A stretch of DNA of 64,000 nt, taken from Planoprotostelium fungivorum. Its lineage: Eukaryota; Evosea; Variosea; Cavosteliida; Cavosteliaceae. The position numbers and the translations under genes were made by a program. The stretch is from contig MDYQ01000114.1 in NCBI GenBank assembly GCA_003024175.1, positions 23,304 to 87,303 of the forward strand, written 5' to 3'. Within the stretch, counting starts at the first letter, position 1. Each line of letters starts with the position of its first letter. Shown here piece by piece: positions 1 through 11,800 of the stretch. Below the pieces are notes generated by a model. It did not search any database, was not told the origin of the DNA, and saw only the letters and a program-made list of their open reading frames with translations.

Positions 1-254
1 CGATACCGATGATAGATGGTCGAACACTTCTTCTCAATACGTACAATGAGGAGGTTGTATAAATGATATATCATTAGAACATGATGACTTCTCGTCTGTA
101 ATATTCACACCTCGAATCGGCACACGGACAATGGAAGAAATGTGGTGTGACGTTGCAATAAAAGCTTGAGATTTCGAACGTCACATCCATGCGATCATTC
201 ATCATCCACGATAGAATGAACACCGTGATGAACGTGATGTAAGGTATCACAACT
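1..254. other. Intergenic, no gene seen
   Basis: This stretch left of the first gene shows no ORF of useful length and no RNA-like structure that I can recognise. It lies downstream of the minus-strand gene that ends at 255 and probably holds its 3' untranslated region. It is AT-richer than the neighbouring coding sequence. Confidence 0.4.
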
Positions 255-815
255 TTATAGGCTCAAAGAGGCGAGAATCACCAAGAGCAAAGATAAGAGC
301 ACAGGTGCAGCCGTGCTTGCGGGCAGGACGACTAGTGGGTTCTGTCCGCAAGAAGATAGGTGGCTCGAGGTAGATTGCTTTTGGCACGAAGCCTTGGGGT
401 CACAGATAGCGTCCTTCCAGGAGACATAAATTCTGCTCGGTATACCACTGCAGCCACCGTTGGGAAAAGTCAGATCGTATGTAGCGTTGGAGACAGAGCT
501 CCTGATGGAGTTGTATGTCCTTTGATTGGTGGTGAGGAAGAAGGGCCTCTTACGAGAATCTTCTGGTGGTGGGATGCAGGTGTTGTTCAATCCGTTCCAC
601 TGGACGTTAGGTTCCGCAGATACAGGTCCGGAGCAGTCGCTCTTCTGATCGTAGTAGGAGACCGAGTAGTTGTTTTGAATCGATTGGACGAGAATAGAAG
701 AGCCGTCGCCTAAAGAGGTGCACCCAAAGCCCCACACCAAGATAGAGTTGAGCGAAGTGCAGTTGTTGTCTTCGTAATTGTTAACGAAACGTGCAGGAGA
801 ATCATGCAGAGCCAC
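255..815 (-). CDS. GPI-anchored-type surface protein, 5' end unresolved
   Basis: The reading frame encodes about 186 residues rich in Cys, Asn and Ser, with several N-x-S/T glycosylation sites. It ends in a run of about 20 hydrophobic residues (PVLLSLLLVILASLSL) directly before the stop. A C-terminal hydrophobic tail without a basic cytosolic end is the usual signal for GPI anchoring. The frame has no ATG: it opens at a GTG near 815, so a first exon with the signal peptide must lie upstream, between about 815 and 950. A 50-nt GT..AG intron near 787-836 would join it to a frame starting at the ATG near 886, but that exon does not look like a signal peptide, so I leave the start open. It is divergent from the peptidase gene at 951. 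I do not recognise the family. Confidence 0.5.
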   Translation of the reverse strand: MALHDSPARFVNNYEDNNCTSLNSILVWGFGCTSLGDGSSILVQSIQNNYSVSYYDQKSDCSGPVSAEPNVQWNGLNNTCIPPPEDSRKRPFFLTTNQRTYNSIRSSVSNATYDLTFPNGGCSGIPSRIYVSWKDAICDPKASCQKQSTSSHLSSCGQNPLVVLPASTAAPVLLSLLLVILASLSL

Positions 816-950
816 AAACTCGGGCCGTGCTTCTCATTCTCGTCCTCAACCTTCCGACGACTTTTGTACAGATTGATTTCAAACATTTTGGGCCGCACAT
901 TTTCTTCGAAATTACTTCGGCTAATACCTCATCTGATCTGACCGAGAAGG

Positions 951-3832
951 ATGATGATGCTCAAGACCTTCAGTGGCATCAAAGGGGCCTATCACACGCC
1001 GTTCATTCGATACTCGGTCAGGCCTCCGATCCATGTCATTCCAAAACGATCCATCTTTCCAAGATGGCACGGTAAATCTCCCTTGGCATCAAAAATACCA
1101 ACGCATAACGATCTCGTTCTAGAGGACTCTTCACATCGCAAGCTCACCGATGATTTCCAATGGCTAAAAGACAAAGATTCGAGAAAAGTGCAAGACTACA
1201 TTGATTTAGAGAACAGATACACTCAGAGGAGAATGAGCGAACAAGAGTTCAAATCAAAAGAGAAGTTTGTTTTGGAGGTGAGATCACATCATTCCCCACA
1301 AGGATGAAGAAGAGATAGCGATTGAAAGAATACGATGAAGGAGAGGTTTTGAATACCGCACCAGAGATCGTAGATGGTTACTCATACTTCACCATACAAC
1401 ACAAGGACGCCCAATTTTCCACCTTTGTTCGAACAGATCCGCAGGGCCAGCAGCAGGTCGTACTCGATTTAGATAAAGAGTCCGTCGGTGAAAAGGTGAC
1501 TCATCCTCGAAGAGGTGATGTTGAATCATCACAGTACATCGGTCTGGGTGTCACGAAGACATCAGTAGATCACAAATACTTGGCTTATACATTAGACACA
1601 GAAGGTGAATCCTTTTACTCTCTTTACGTTAGGGACATAGACAGTGGACAGAGAAGAAAGGTGCAACATCATCATGATGCTTCCATCAGATCTCACCTTC
1701 TCAGCTTGACATCGGCCACGTGTCTAATATCGAATGGAACAACGAGGGAGACTGTATCGTCTATTCTCTCTGCGATCATCATCGGCGACCGCACGAGGTG
1801 AGACACGATGACCATGATGACATCACGTCCAACACTCACACAACGATCTAGGTGTGGGTCATTCATCTCGGCACGGAAGAGAAGAAGAGATTGTTGGTAG
1901 AGAAAGATCCATCATGTTACATCGACATCATCTCAACGAAAGACAGGGTAAGAGGATAACACCTGATCGTATTGATCGTCATCAGGAATTCATCACGATC
2001 AATTCTTCCTCGAAGAACTCATCAGAGATTCACATGATGTCGAAATCGTTTCGATTCGAACACATCGAGCCACTCGACGCTTCAGACGAGAGAGAGAAAG
2101 CCTCTTCTGCCTCACCTTCATGTGTTCTAGTCAGGAGGAGAGAAGAAGATGTAGAATATTACATGGAACACATGAAGGTGATCGTCATCACACCTGGTGA
2201 AAAACTGAACGAACGAACGTAGGGATTATTCTACATGATTACAAATCGACACGGTATGAGAGACTACGGTGTCATGACTACAACGAGAGGCAAAGGAGAT
2301 TGGTCCGAATGGAAATCATTCTTTCCATCGAGGGAATCCGTCAAAGTAGAAGACGTGGACATACTTCAAGTGAGTCTATATTGTCTGTCTACCGTTCAAC
2401 TCGACAGAATCATCTGGTGCTGTACGAGAGAGAGAACGGAAGGTGCAGAGTGAAGACCATCGAATTGGACGAACCCCATTCTGCGTCACAGATCGAGCCG
2501 AGAGAGCCGCTGGGGATGTTACAGCCCGGTGTGAACATGGTGAACCTCTTCATATTATCTATCCATGCGCTTGAAGTGTATTGAACGATGAAAGGATCCG
2601 TACAGTGATAAGGTTCGATTCAGTAACAGTTCTCTCGTCACACCGGAAGCAACTTACGATTACGATGTCACAGAGAAGAAGCTCACTCTATTACACGAAG
2701 GTGAGAGGAGAATGAGGATGTAAAATTGAGAGGCGTGAGAGGGGAAAAGAAGAGACATCGAAATGAAGATGGAGACGATACATGTCACAGCCGCAGATGG
2801 TGCTTGTGTTCCCATGACGGTAGCTCATCGATCAGATATGTCTTTGAACGGAAGGTGATCGATGCACATCGTTCATGTCATGACAGATCAGGAACCCTTT
2901 GTTACTGATGGGATATGGAGCCTACGGAGAAGTCATGGAGAATTCATTTCAAGAGAACTATCACTATTTATTGAGTCGAGGTTGGGTCGTAGCATTAGCT
3001 CACGTCAGGTATGCAGAAAATAAATAATATCGATTGAATCTGAAACTAATTTCACACAGAGGAGGAGGAGAAAAAGGAGATGCTTGGCACAGGGCAGGAA
3101 GTCTGATGAACAAGATGAATTCACATAGAGATTTCATCTCCTGTGCCCTCCACTGTGTTCAGAGCGGTTACACGAGTCATGACATCATGTCTGCCATGAC
3201 ATCCAGTGCCGGTGGCCTCATGTTAGGTACGCAATCCATTTCAAGTGTTTCAAACTGTTGATTCATTCAGCCACGGCCATCAACGAACGACCCGATCTTT
3301 TTCGAGCCGTCATATTGAAGGTACCGTTCACGGAAGGTGAGTGGAAGAGCAGAGAACGAACGCTGACGAGTTCAGTCGTCACGAGCATGACAGACAAGAC
3401 GTTAGCTCTGACCGAACACGAACACGCAGAATGGGGAGACCCCCTGAGAGATGCGAAGACGTTCGATTACATGAGAGCTTACGATCCTTATCAGTGAGTT
3501 CCAGATCTGAATGAGAAGAAGAGAGTGACTCTTGTAGGAACATGAGAGAGAACAGAGACGAGTGGCCTCACATGTGGGTGACTGCATCTCTGTTAGACGA
3601 CCGAGTGCCCTTCTGGATGCCGTTACGCTACGTGGCCAAGTTGAGACATCACTTGAGCCCCGAGCTGAGTCGTCGGGTCTTACTGACGATCGATCGTGAT
3701 ACGGTGAGAGATGTTGGATGGATGGTGGCTGACGATGAACAGGGACACTTTGGTGATGGAGGGAGAGAAGAGAGGAGGAAGGAGAGGTCGAAGGAGATCG
3801 CCTTCTTGTTCGAGTCGTTGGGATTTCAATAG
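951..3832 (+). CDS. Prolyl oligopeptidase family S9A peptidase (oligopeptidase B / PREPL-like)
   Basis: A serine peptidase with an N-terminal beta-propeller and a C-terminal alpha/beta hydrolase domain, read over many short exons. The N-terminus (MMMLKTFSGIKGAYH, then basic) looks like a mitochondrial presequence. A typical S9A entry follows (LTDDFQWLKDKDSRKV). The catalytic domain shows LMGYGAYGEV near 2905-2935, RGWVVALAHVRGGGEKGDAW across an intron at about 3010-3057, the nucleophile box TSSAGG near 3198-3215, LLDDRVPFW with the catalytic Asp near 3592-3615, and GHFGDGG with the catalytic His near 3742-3762. The nucleophile box lacks the first Gly of the usual G-x-S-x-G-G and resembles the F-S-A-G-G of PREPL. 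The first intron starts after FVLE at about 1276 and rejoins at RLKEYDEGEV. Peptidase activity on small peptides or an esterase role are both possible. Confidence 0.85.
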
Positions 3833-3983
3833 ATGTACGTGATTCTTTCACACGTCTATAGATATTGCCCTGGCGGGCAGACGCATGTCGACACAGAATA
3901 GATTTCATTTCCCGGTTGTTTTTTGCGCCGTCGGAAAGAACATTTCTCATTCCAACTGCAGCAGCAACAACAACAACAGCATC

Positions 3984-4448
3984 ATGGTCAGCATTACCTA
4001 CGAAGAGATGCACGAGCAACCGTTACCTCCTGCCCCTTCATTCCGAAGAGAGAGGGGTAGAATGGGCAAGGGAAATAGACAATGTGTACACGTGAGTTAG
4101 ACCTGAGTGGGGTGATAAGCTGACTCGTTTCAGTGGTCATTCTTAATTCTCATTGTGGCAATGGCAGCATTGTTTGTACACCTCGAATCACAGTACATGG
4201 AAGGCGCATTCATCAAGGGATGTGAAGATTTCACGGACTGCGACGCCCAGTATTCAACACAGGAGAACGAACAGCTGAGGGCCCAACTTTCGAATCAATC
4301 AGCCGTCATACAAAAACTGGCCAACAAGAACGAACAACTGGCGGGAATGATTACTCTGCTACAGAATAGAGTGTCCAAGCTGGAGCAGCAGTCGAGTGGT
4401 GCATACCAACAGAGCAAGAAGATGAAGAACAAGCCCAAATACTTTTGA
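3984..4448 (+). CDS. Small single-pass membrane protein with C-terminal coiled coil
   Basis: Two exons (3984-4091 and 4134-4448) joined across a 42-nt GT..AG intron give a protein of about 140 residues. The first 36 residues are polar and basic and would be cytosolic. The second exon opens with a hydrophobic segment (WSFLILIVAMAALFVHL). A Cys pair (KGCEDFTDCDAQY) follows, then a heptad-like stretch rich in Q, N, L and K that would form a coiled coil, and a lysine-rich end. I chose the ATG at 3984 because the ORF upstream of it is low-complexity Asn/Ser-rich. It is probably a type II membrane protein. I do not recognise a family. Confidence 0.6.
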
Positions 4449-4633
4449 TGTACATAAACATCCTGTGAATTTTTAGACGTGCATAGTCTTCTCAGTTGTT
4501 CATGAGGCCAGTGCTCAGTTTCGCGCCGCTGCATGTCCCGTCCAAATAAAATGCGTTTCTTTTAATTTCTTCGACGGAAGAGCAAAGATCATCAGAGAAC
4601 GAAAAGAGGCACCCATGCGCTGCACATCCTCTG

Positions 4634-6164
4634 ATGAGCAACGGTAAGGATTGGAAGACTTTGCTCGGACGAGTTTCCCTTCGATGCTTGAACGGTAACC
4701 AATATGAGGGAGATATAGAGAATGGGAGCTACCATGGGAGAGGTAGAATGGTCTATACAAACGGCATGATGTGAGACATCTTTTTTCTATTGGCCGTTGA
4801 TGAATCGTTCAGCTACGACGGACATTGGTGCAATGATAGATATAATGGCTTCGGTATGTTGCGGTGGCCAGATGGAAGTGTATATAAAGGTGATTTCGCT
4901 CGAGGACAAAAGAACGGAGAGGGCGTCATAGTCATGAGCTCGGGTGGAAGGTGAAGTTCTCTCGAGATCGTGTGCACCTCTGAACGATCGACAGATATGA
5001 GGGACAATGGAAGGACGATAAGAGGGATGGACATGGAGTCTATACCTCTTCTCTTGGTAATACGTACGAAGGAGAATGGAAAGGTACCGTATCACCCACA
5101 TGATGGGCCAGCTGACGCATTTAGACGATGAACAATGCGGCACCGGCATCTATCGAGCCGGTGGCGAATATTACGAAGGACAATGGGAAAACGGAAAGAA
5201 GAACGGAGAAGGTGTCTATCACCCATCCATCACCCTCTTAAACATGGACAGGAACTTTTCGATTCGCTGATGGAGGATTATACATGGGCTCGTGGGAAGA
5301 CGACTACCAGAGCGGAAAAGGCCAATTCATCTACGCCAACGGCAGCAGGTGAAGGAAGAGAGAAATCGAGGGACTGAAAGAGTTCTCTCACAGATACGAA
5401 GGCCAGTGGAAATTTGGAAAGAGGTGGGGCCACGGTGTGTCCGTGCAGAACAACGGCGACAGGTGAGGCGAGGGTGACACTCTCTTCTCAATTTCAAACA
5501 GATACGAAGGAGAATGGGTGGAAGGAAAGAGGAGTGGAAATGGAACACTCTCCACACAAAGAGGAGATGTTTATAAGGTGAGATGAAGGAGAGAGCGAAA
5601 CTGAATCAAATCAGGGACGTTGGGAATCTGACCGACTGAATGGAAGAGGTTGTTGTGTCTACGTCGACGGGGGGAGGTGAAGAGAGGGAGGAAGATCGTA
5701 TCTAATTCGACCAGATACGAGGGAGAGTGGAAGGAGAGTAAGAGGAATGGTCACGGTACCATGACTTTCTCGAACGGAGAACGATACGATGGCTACTGGG
5801 TCAACGACGTCAGGTGACAACGTCTCCATCATGATCGAGTCATCTGATGTTCGATCAGAGAGGGAAGGGGGAAATTACAGTCCTCGCTCAAGACCATCAT
5901 CTACAACGGACAGTGGCAGGAGGATAAGATCTACAGCCCACAGATGGAAACTCCCAAATTAGTTCTCACGGCCGAAGAACAAGAAGAATCGAATAGACCA
6001 GCTTCAAATCAAGCCGCTGAGAGCGGGTGAGAAGAGACGAAGAGACAAGACATTGAAGCATTTGCAGTTGCTCTTCGAGCACGAGCACACAGAGCACGGT
6101 GGACGTACCTTATGGTAGCTGGGAAGAGCCGGACGAGAATCATCCGGTACAAGCCCCGGCGTGA
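4634..6164 (+). CDS. MORN-repeat protein
   Basis: About twelve consecutive MORN repeats (pattern Y-E-G-x-W-x3-K-x-x-G-x-G) fill almost the whole protein. Examples are YEGDIENGSYHGRGRM, YDGHWCNDRYNGFGML, YKGDFARGQKNGEGV, YEGEWVEGKRSGNG and YDGYWVNDV. MORN arrays bind phospholipid or act as membrane-associated scaffolds. The start at 4634 (MSNGKDWKTLLGRV) leads directly into the first repeat. Many exons begin at the Y of a repeat, so intron phase follows the repeat unit. A 40-nt intron at 5212-5251 restores the frame between KKNGEG and TFRFADGG. The last residues are acidic and Ser-rich and end in VQAPA. No kinase or SET domain is attached. Confidence 0.85.
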
Positions 6165-6479
6165 TGATGAGATGACATCGAGAAGAACAAGTAGTTGAAT
6201 TCTGATGGATGAAGAATCACGTGGCTCGAGAGAACGAGCAGAGTTCGCTTCGAGGAGAGCGAGACGAAATTTTGATTTTTGATAAAAGATGAGGATGACA
6301 ACTTCTTTGGTGGGTTTCAGTGTCTAGCGTTTACTTGACGAACGAAACGTTACATCAGGCCGAATCAGTGTCTTGTTTGCATTCATCTATAACGAAGGGT
6401 TAAATTCGGCTGAATCACTGTTCTCTTGATGCATCGACAAAGAGGGAGCTCGCACATTGACGATACACTTAATAAATAT
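6165..6479. other. Intergenic region between convergent genes
   Basis: These 315 bases separate the ends of the MORN gene (+) and the J-domain gene (-). They hold the 3' untranslated regions of both. I see no ORF, RNA gene or repeat here. Confidence 0.4.
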
Positions 6480-7692
6480 CTATTTCTGTTTTTCACGAGC
6501 TGCTCGAATGAGTTCCATGTGAGAGTTTAACAAAATGAAATGTTCGGCAGAGCCCCACTCTTTATCCGGGTGATAAAGAAGGGCAATCTTTCTATACTGC
6601 TCGTTGACCTGAACGAATGAGTACACACGGACACACAATCCAATCGATTCACCTCAGCGTTCGTGCAATTTGGACTGAGCATCATGAATTCGTAAGCTCG
6701 ATCGAGGGCCGCAGTCGGAGCTAGCCCAAAGATTCTCTGCGTCAACTTATCCGTGAGAGAATTCGCATAGTGGCTCGCATAATAACCAGCGGCTACACCC
6801 AATATCAAAGACACTGAAATATCGTCACATCAGACGATTCGCTGACATAAAGGCTAGATCATCTTATATGTATATTTTTCTCACCTGGACCGAGAGGATG
6901 TGATAGGCTGACGACAGCTTGACCGGCCACGACTCCCGCAGCCACCGTAGAGAGAGACGTCGCTATGTGAGCTGCAGATGAAATCATCAGCACCATCGAT
7001 GCATCTCGACATCTTCACCTGCACAACGCCTTCCATCCGCTCTACCGTGGTACCACTCGTAGATCATCTTGATGGCTTCCAACTTGAGAGTGGTTCTGAT
7101 CAGCGCCGTGATGGTCATGGCTTTCATCGAGCTCTTCTTTAAGACGGCGATGGTGCCCAGACTCGACAGTCCAAACTTGCGAAGGATGATGATGCAAGCT
7201 CTTACGAATGATATTTTCTTCTCTGGGCTGAGTAATGAGAGTCCGGTGCTGAAATTTGTCCATGCTGTTTCAAGAATGAGACGGAGGCACACATGGGTTT
7301 TAGACGCACCGATGGGCATGTAATTGGTCTTCGCTGACACGAGTTCGCTGTTCCTGTTACGATCGGGGATGAGATACAGCCACAGATCGCGTAAGACCTC
7401 CTCGTGATCTTCGAACAACTTCCGTTCTTGCAGCAACCGATCACCCAATGCTCTATAGAGATTGGGAGAAGAACTGATGGAGTTGGCTCACTTGATCTTT
7501 TGAGGTGATCTCAATGTGTAGAATGGAACGCGACAGCTCATGTTCTTATCTAAGCTCAGAAAAAGTAATATCTCCGTAGCTTTCTCTTCATCATCGGAAT
7601 AAACCTCAGCGAGGACTTCGCACAGCTGTAGTCATCATCAGTATGAGCAGGTGATGACGATCCCCTACGTTGGTCCACCGTTTATCCTCCAT
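6480..7692 (-). CDS. Membrane protein with C-terminal J-domain
   Basis: Exons join in frame across introns. The key one is the 47-nt intron near 6979-7025 (GTGAAG..TGCAG) that links EWYHGRADGRRCA to AHIATSLSTVAAGVVAG. The N-terminal 150-200 residues are an uncharacterised helical region (MEDKRWTNLCEVLAEV, LLQERKLFEDHEEVLRDLW, MKAMTITALIRTTLKLEA). Two Gly/Ala-rich hydrophobic segments follow and probably span a membrane. The last 65 residues are a short J-domain with helix II (NEQYRKIALLY), the HPD motif (YHPDKEWGS) and helix III (HFILLNSHMELIRAAREKQK). HPD is the residue set that stimulates Hsp70 ATPase, so this is a membrane-tethered Hsp70 co-chaperone. The start at the ATG at 7692 is a guess; more 5' sequence could exist. 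The 45-nt stretch coding GASKTHVCLRLILETA may be an intron of 3n length. Confidence 0.6.
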
Positions 7693-7875
7693 TGCCCACC
7701 ATGAACCTGTGAGAACAAATCCTAAGTGTTGATGATCGTGTCGGGACTGTTTTAGATGTGCGTACAGATCCTGATTTACAACGCTCGACACAAAAGATGA
7801 TCACAACAGAGAGTCCTCCTCCTTCGTGTGAATGGAATGAGATCATCTTGGTGAAGAGAGGACACAAATCGTTTA

Positions 7876-8234
7876 TTATCGATCTCCTGCTTCCCGCTGT
7901 CTCTTGACTCCTTTGTCGTACAGATCTTTCTTCTTCTGTTTCTTGGCCTCTTCCTTCGCTCTCTCTGAAGTCGTTCATCACTAAATCGCTTGAAGATGTC
8001 GTCACCTTTATCCAAGTCTGCATCAGTTACTCCGTTAAACAATCCATCCACACATTCAAGTGTGTTGTAGCCAGCCCATACTAGACCTCCGTAGAATACC
8101 AGCATCGATGGAATAATGAGAGGTACAGCGATCGCGCCGATGACATGGGCCGTCACGATGCCTGCTGCTGCTGCACCAAAAGATTTCCCGTATACATTCC
8201 TTCTCTCTCTCCAGAACTTTGGTTTGCCACTCAT
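7876..8234 (-). CDS. Small hydrophobic membrane protein with basic tail
   Basis: Two exons, 8234-8006 and 7964-7876, flank a 41-nt intron (7965-8005). The product is about 105 residues. It has a basic start (MSGKPKFWRERRNVYGKS), a long Gly/Ala-rich hydrophobic segment (FGAAAAGIVTAHVIGAI, VPLIIPSMLVFYGGLVWAG) and, after the splice, a charged helical tail (ERAKEEAKKQKKKDLYDKG). The stop is followed at once by an AATAAA signal, which supports this splice over the unspliced frame. It is divergent from the gene at 8425. Family not recognised; a small organelle or ER membrane protein is likely. Confidence 0.6.
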
Positions 8235-8424
8235 GATTACTTGTGTCGAAGAGGCAAATCGTCGTGCCTCAGCCCAAAATTTGACCCAAACTGTCGCCAG
8301 CCCAAAGTGTGACCCATAACTGCGAGTGTCCAGGCATTTGAACATATGTGCACTAGTTTGTATCGCTCTGAGTCGTTTTCCAAGGACAAGCGGCTCATAA
8401 ATCGATCTTTCTTAAACTTTGATC
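8235..8424. promoter_or_regulatory. Shared divergent promoter region
   Basis: The two small-protein genes start only about 190 bp apart and point away from each other, so this interval must hold both promoters. I see no clear TATA box. The minus-strand reading frame runs open through part of it, but the ATG at 8234 fits the protein best. Confidence 0.4.
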
Positions 8425-8808
8425 ATGCCAAAAGCATGGGTCGTCGCTGCCGCGACCTGTGGTTCAATTTTACTACCTGTTCCTCTCAACTTGTTCGGTG
8501 TCGTCGGTGGACTGGCCACTCTCGCTGTAAAGGGAGCGCAATGGATCACCCGGGAGCAGGCGGCCGAGATGGGCATGACGCTGGAAGAATACGCAGAGTA
8601 CTCGGCCGAGGAGGCCGCGTGCCGTAGACGGTACATGGAGGCCGAGAACGCTCGGATCGACAAAATTCATCAAGATGCCTGTAGCAAGTGGGAGATGAAC
8701 CGCCGACCCGGCGAGCCAAGACCCCAACGAAGCGATTTCGCAGATGAGAAGTGTCTTCGTACTTTTATTTCTTTTTCGAAGAGATTTCCTCTATTCTTGT
8801 TCATCTAA
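8425..8808 (+). CDS. Small protein with hydrophobic N-terminus
   Basis: An uninterrupted ORF of about 127 residues. The first 40 are hydrophobic (AWVVAAATCGSILLPVPLN, then LFGVVGGLATLAVKGAQWI) and suggest a membrane anchor or signal. The middle is charged and helical (REQAAEMGMTLEEYAEYS, EAACRRRYMEAENARID). The last 20 residues are hydrophobic and could be an artefact if the true end lies after FADEK through an unseen splice. Its pairing with the divergent gene at 7876-8234, which is also short, Gly-rich and hydrophobic, suggests related or co-regulated products. No known family recognised. Confidence 0.5.
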   Translation: MPKAWVVAAATCGSILLPVPLNLFGVVGGLATLAVKGAQWITREQAAEMGMTLEEYAEYSAEEAACRRRYMEAENARIDKIHQDACSKWEMNRRPGEPRPQRSDFADEKCLRTFISFSKRFPLFLFI

Positions 8809-11800
8809 GAGGTTGGCTTCTTCCGTTGCTTCTGTCATTCTGTTGAGTCGATCACTGATGCCCAGCTGATTGCAGATTCCATCGAAATCGGGCCTGCCGA
8901 GAGGTTGCGTCGTCCAGCACACTTGGTTTGTGTCAATGAAAGCTGATAAGAATCGTCTTGACTCACAGATCATCAACTGGGCGAGTTTGATGTCCGTCTG
9001 TGGAGGGATCTGAAGGCGAAGACCTTTCGTGGTGACACCTATGGCCACTTCCATGGCTCCCATGTCTGGATAAGGTTCATGGCCCGTAAGAATCTCCCTG
9101 CATCAAGTTTAAACTTCATTCACTCAATGTATGAGAATAACGATGTGTCACCAGCAAGTCACGCCATAGCTGAACACATCAGATCGTCTCGAATATTCTC
9201 TGTTGACGATCGCTGTTGAGATTCAGTCTGAATCGAATGTGGTGAGAGATCGATGGGATGATCACCTTCAGGTGCCATCCATTTGATCGGTCCAACGGAT
9301 GATTTTGTCTTTCCCGATGTCTCATCGTCTTTTTGGATTCGACTCATACCAAAATCAGACACTTTGACTTCACCGTGGCTCGTCAACAAGATGTTTCTTG
9401 CAGCTAGATCTCTGTGTATCTATGCACATCAGTATCTCTCCAGATCTTCCCGACTCACAATGCCCTCTTTGTGAAGATGCAGCATGCCCAGAGCTGATGA
9501 TGATGAGTGCAACGATCGTCTTATTGTGTCTCACCGATTCCTTCGATGTAGCTGACTCTCTGTCTTAGTGTCGGATTGTTCTCTGCGATGTGATGATCTA
9601 GAGCACCTCCACCACAGAACTCAGTGATGAGACTGAGAGGCTGAGGCGGGAACGTCATTCCTGAATCGTCGGTCAATGATTCGAAAGTTTAATATAAAAT
9701 GAAGACGAGAGGACGTACCGACAAATGACACGACATGTGGATGAGCTCTGAGGTTCTGTATGATGGACACTTCGTGAAGGAAGTCGTTCAGCTGTGACTC
9801 TGTCACCATCTCTGCCTTGATCTGTTTCACTGCCACATGTATTCCCTTCTCATCGTCATTTTTCACCTATGCCATACCAGATCATCTCACTCTGAACATA
9901 GCTGCGAAGACGATACCGAACGCTCCCTCTCCAATCTACCACTATGTCAATCTCTCTCCTTCTCTTCTCTTCACCTTTTTCATGTTCTGCAGTTGATCGA
10001 AATCGATGACACTCTTCTTGGCGGCTCCCAGTTGGATGACAGAGAAGTTGATGGCATCGTATGAGTTGCCGTACTTTGCATCACGGATCAATGCCTTCTG
10101 TCTGATTGATCTTCTGTACATGATGATGCCGATGATGATGGCTGCGATGATAGCGATGCCGGCCACAGATCCTATGGATGCACCTATGGCTACGTTCTTG
10201 TTGTGGTCTTCTACATCGACGATCTATCGCTCATCAGATCTCATCAAAGCACAAGATACATCGCATCGTAAATGTGAGAGTGAATTTGTAGATGTTGGTT
10301 TACCTGACCGATGGTGGATGAAGGAATGATGACGCACTGACTGATATGATTTGTGACGTTCAGCTGGTATCCTGAACCACAGACGATGCTATTGCCTACA
10401 TCTTGCGAATTGTTTCCTCATCAGATGTCAACAGATAGCGAATCGATCGATCTTCTCACCTCCATCGATTAACGTTGATGATGCATCCATCTTCACCATC
10501 AGTCTTCCTCTGATGTCATTATTTCTCAGTGATGCCACTCCTTCCTGCTGTAACACGATGCTTCCGTCCTCGATGTGATTGTTGGATATGTCGGTCACAT
10601 CCGATAAAACCATCGTTGAGTTCTGATTGTCATCACGGAAGGAAGAGGAGCTGATGAGAGTCTTTCCACTCGATGTGATCGATGATCCAGACGGCGATGT
10701 GTTTTCACTGAAATCGTTACCAGTGACGTTCAGAGTGACCAATGCTTGGTTTCTCTTGTGATGTGAGAGGAAAGTTGCGCTCCTCTTGGATGTGTTTCTC
10801 TGGATGATGAAGTCGATGGCTGTAATCCATCAGATGAAGCGTATCGATCTCTCATCACCTCCTCCTTGTATCGCGGCATAATTGTTGATCCACTGCACGT
10901 CCGTCAGAGTGACGTCACTGTTGGTTATCTGGCAGCCGCCTCCATGATTACCCGCAGTATTGCTCATCATGACACTATCTCTCAATTGTACCTTTCCGTA
11001 TCCACTCTGAATATACATTCCTCCTATCGAATCACATCAATCACAAAATCCATACAAGCGAATTCGAAGGGTGTTGCTCTCACCCGCATTTCCAGAAGCA
11101 TTGTTGTTCTTCATGGTCGTATTCTTCATATTCACATCCACATAAGAGGTGGATGACAGATAGATGGCACCTCCGTCCCCCGCTTGATTCCCATTCAACT
11201 CCGTGTGATCGATTGACATCGACAACGTCTGCGAGGCTGAGATGAACACGCCACCTCCTTGTGTTCCATTGTTCTCTTGCACTGAACATCCCTCTAGAAT
11301 GATCTGATTGATCTGCCCGGTAGAAGCGATAGCTCCTCCTTGTGGTCCGTTGTTGTGTGAGAAACTGTTGTTGCGTAGTTGAATCTGGTTGATCGTGCCG
11401 CTCAGAGATAGTGCACCGCCGGTGTATCGAGCCTGCTGGATGTCAGCTGATGACGTCAATTGATGGGGAGCTGCATTACCTCGTTGAATGAGAAGATCGA
11501 ATCACTGATCGACACGTTATTGACTTGTGATGAGATCTGTATGGCTCCTCCTTGTTGTCCCTTTCCGTTGTAAGCTTGCAATGCATTCATCGCGATATCG
11601 CTATTCTAAATCAGTAGATACATCGAAGAGATACATACCTCATATCAGAGGAGACAGAGATACAAGAACCGAAATAAGCTGAAGAGAAGTAACATTTCAC
11701 ATCGAATATAGATGCAGATGTCATCATCTGTGGTCCACCCATAATAATGGTTCCTTCTCCTTATCAGTTATCGATTCACTCAGAAGAGTAATGATGAATG

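Noticed and set aside
2605-2625. GGTTCGATTC, resembling a tRNA B box
   Set aside because: It lies inside the peptidase gene, with no matching A box or acceptor stem around it.
7921-8005. Apparent one-base frameshift in the small membrane-protein gene
   Set aside because: A 41-nt GT..AG intron (7965-8005) joins DADLDK to ERAKEEAKKQ in frame and ends right before AATAAA, so no frameshift is needed.
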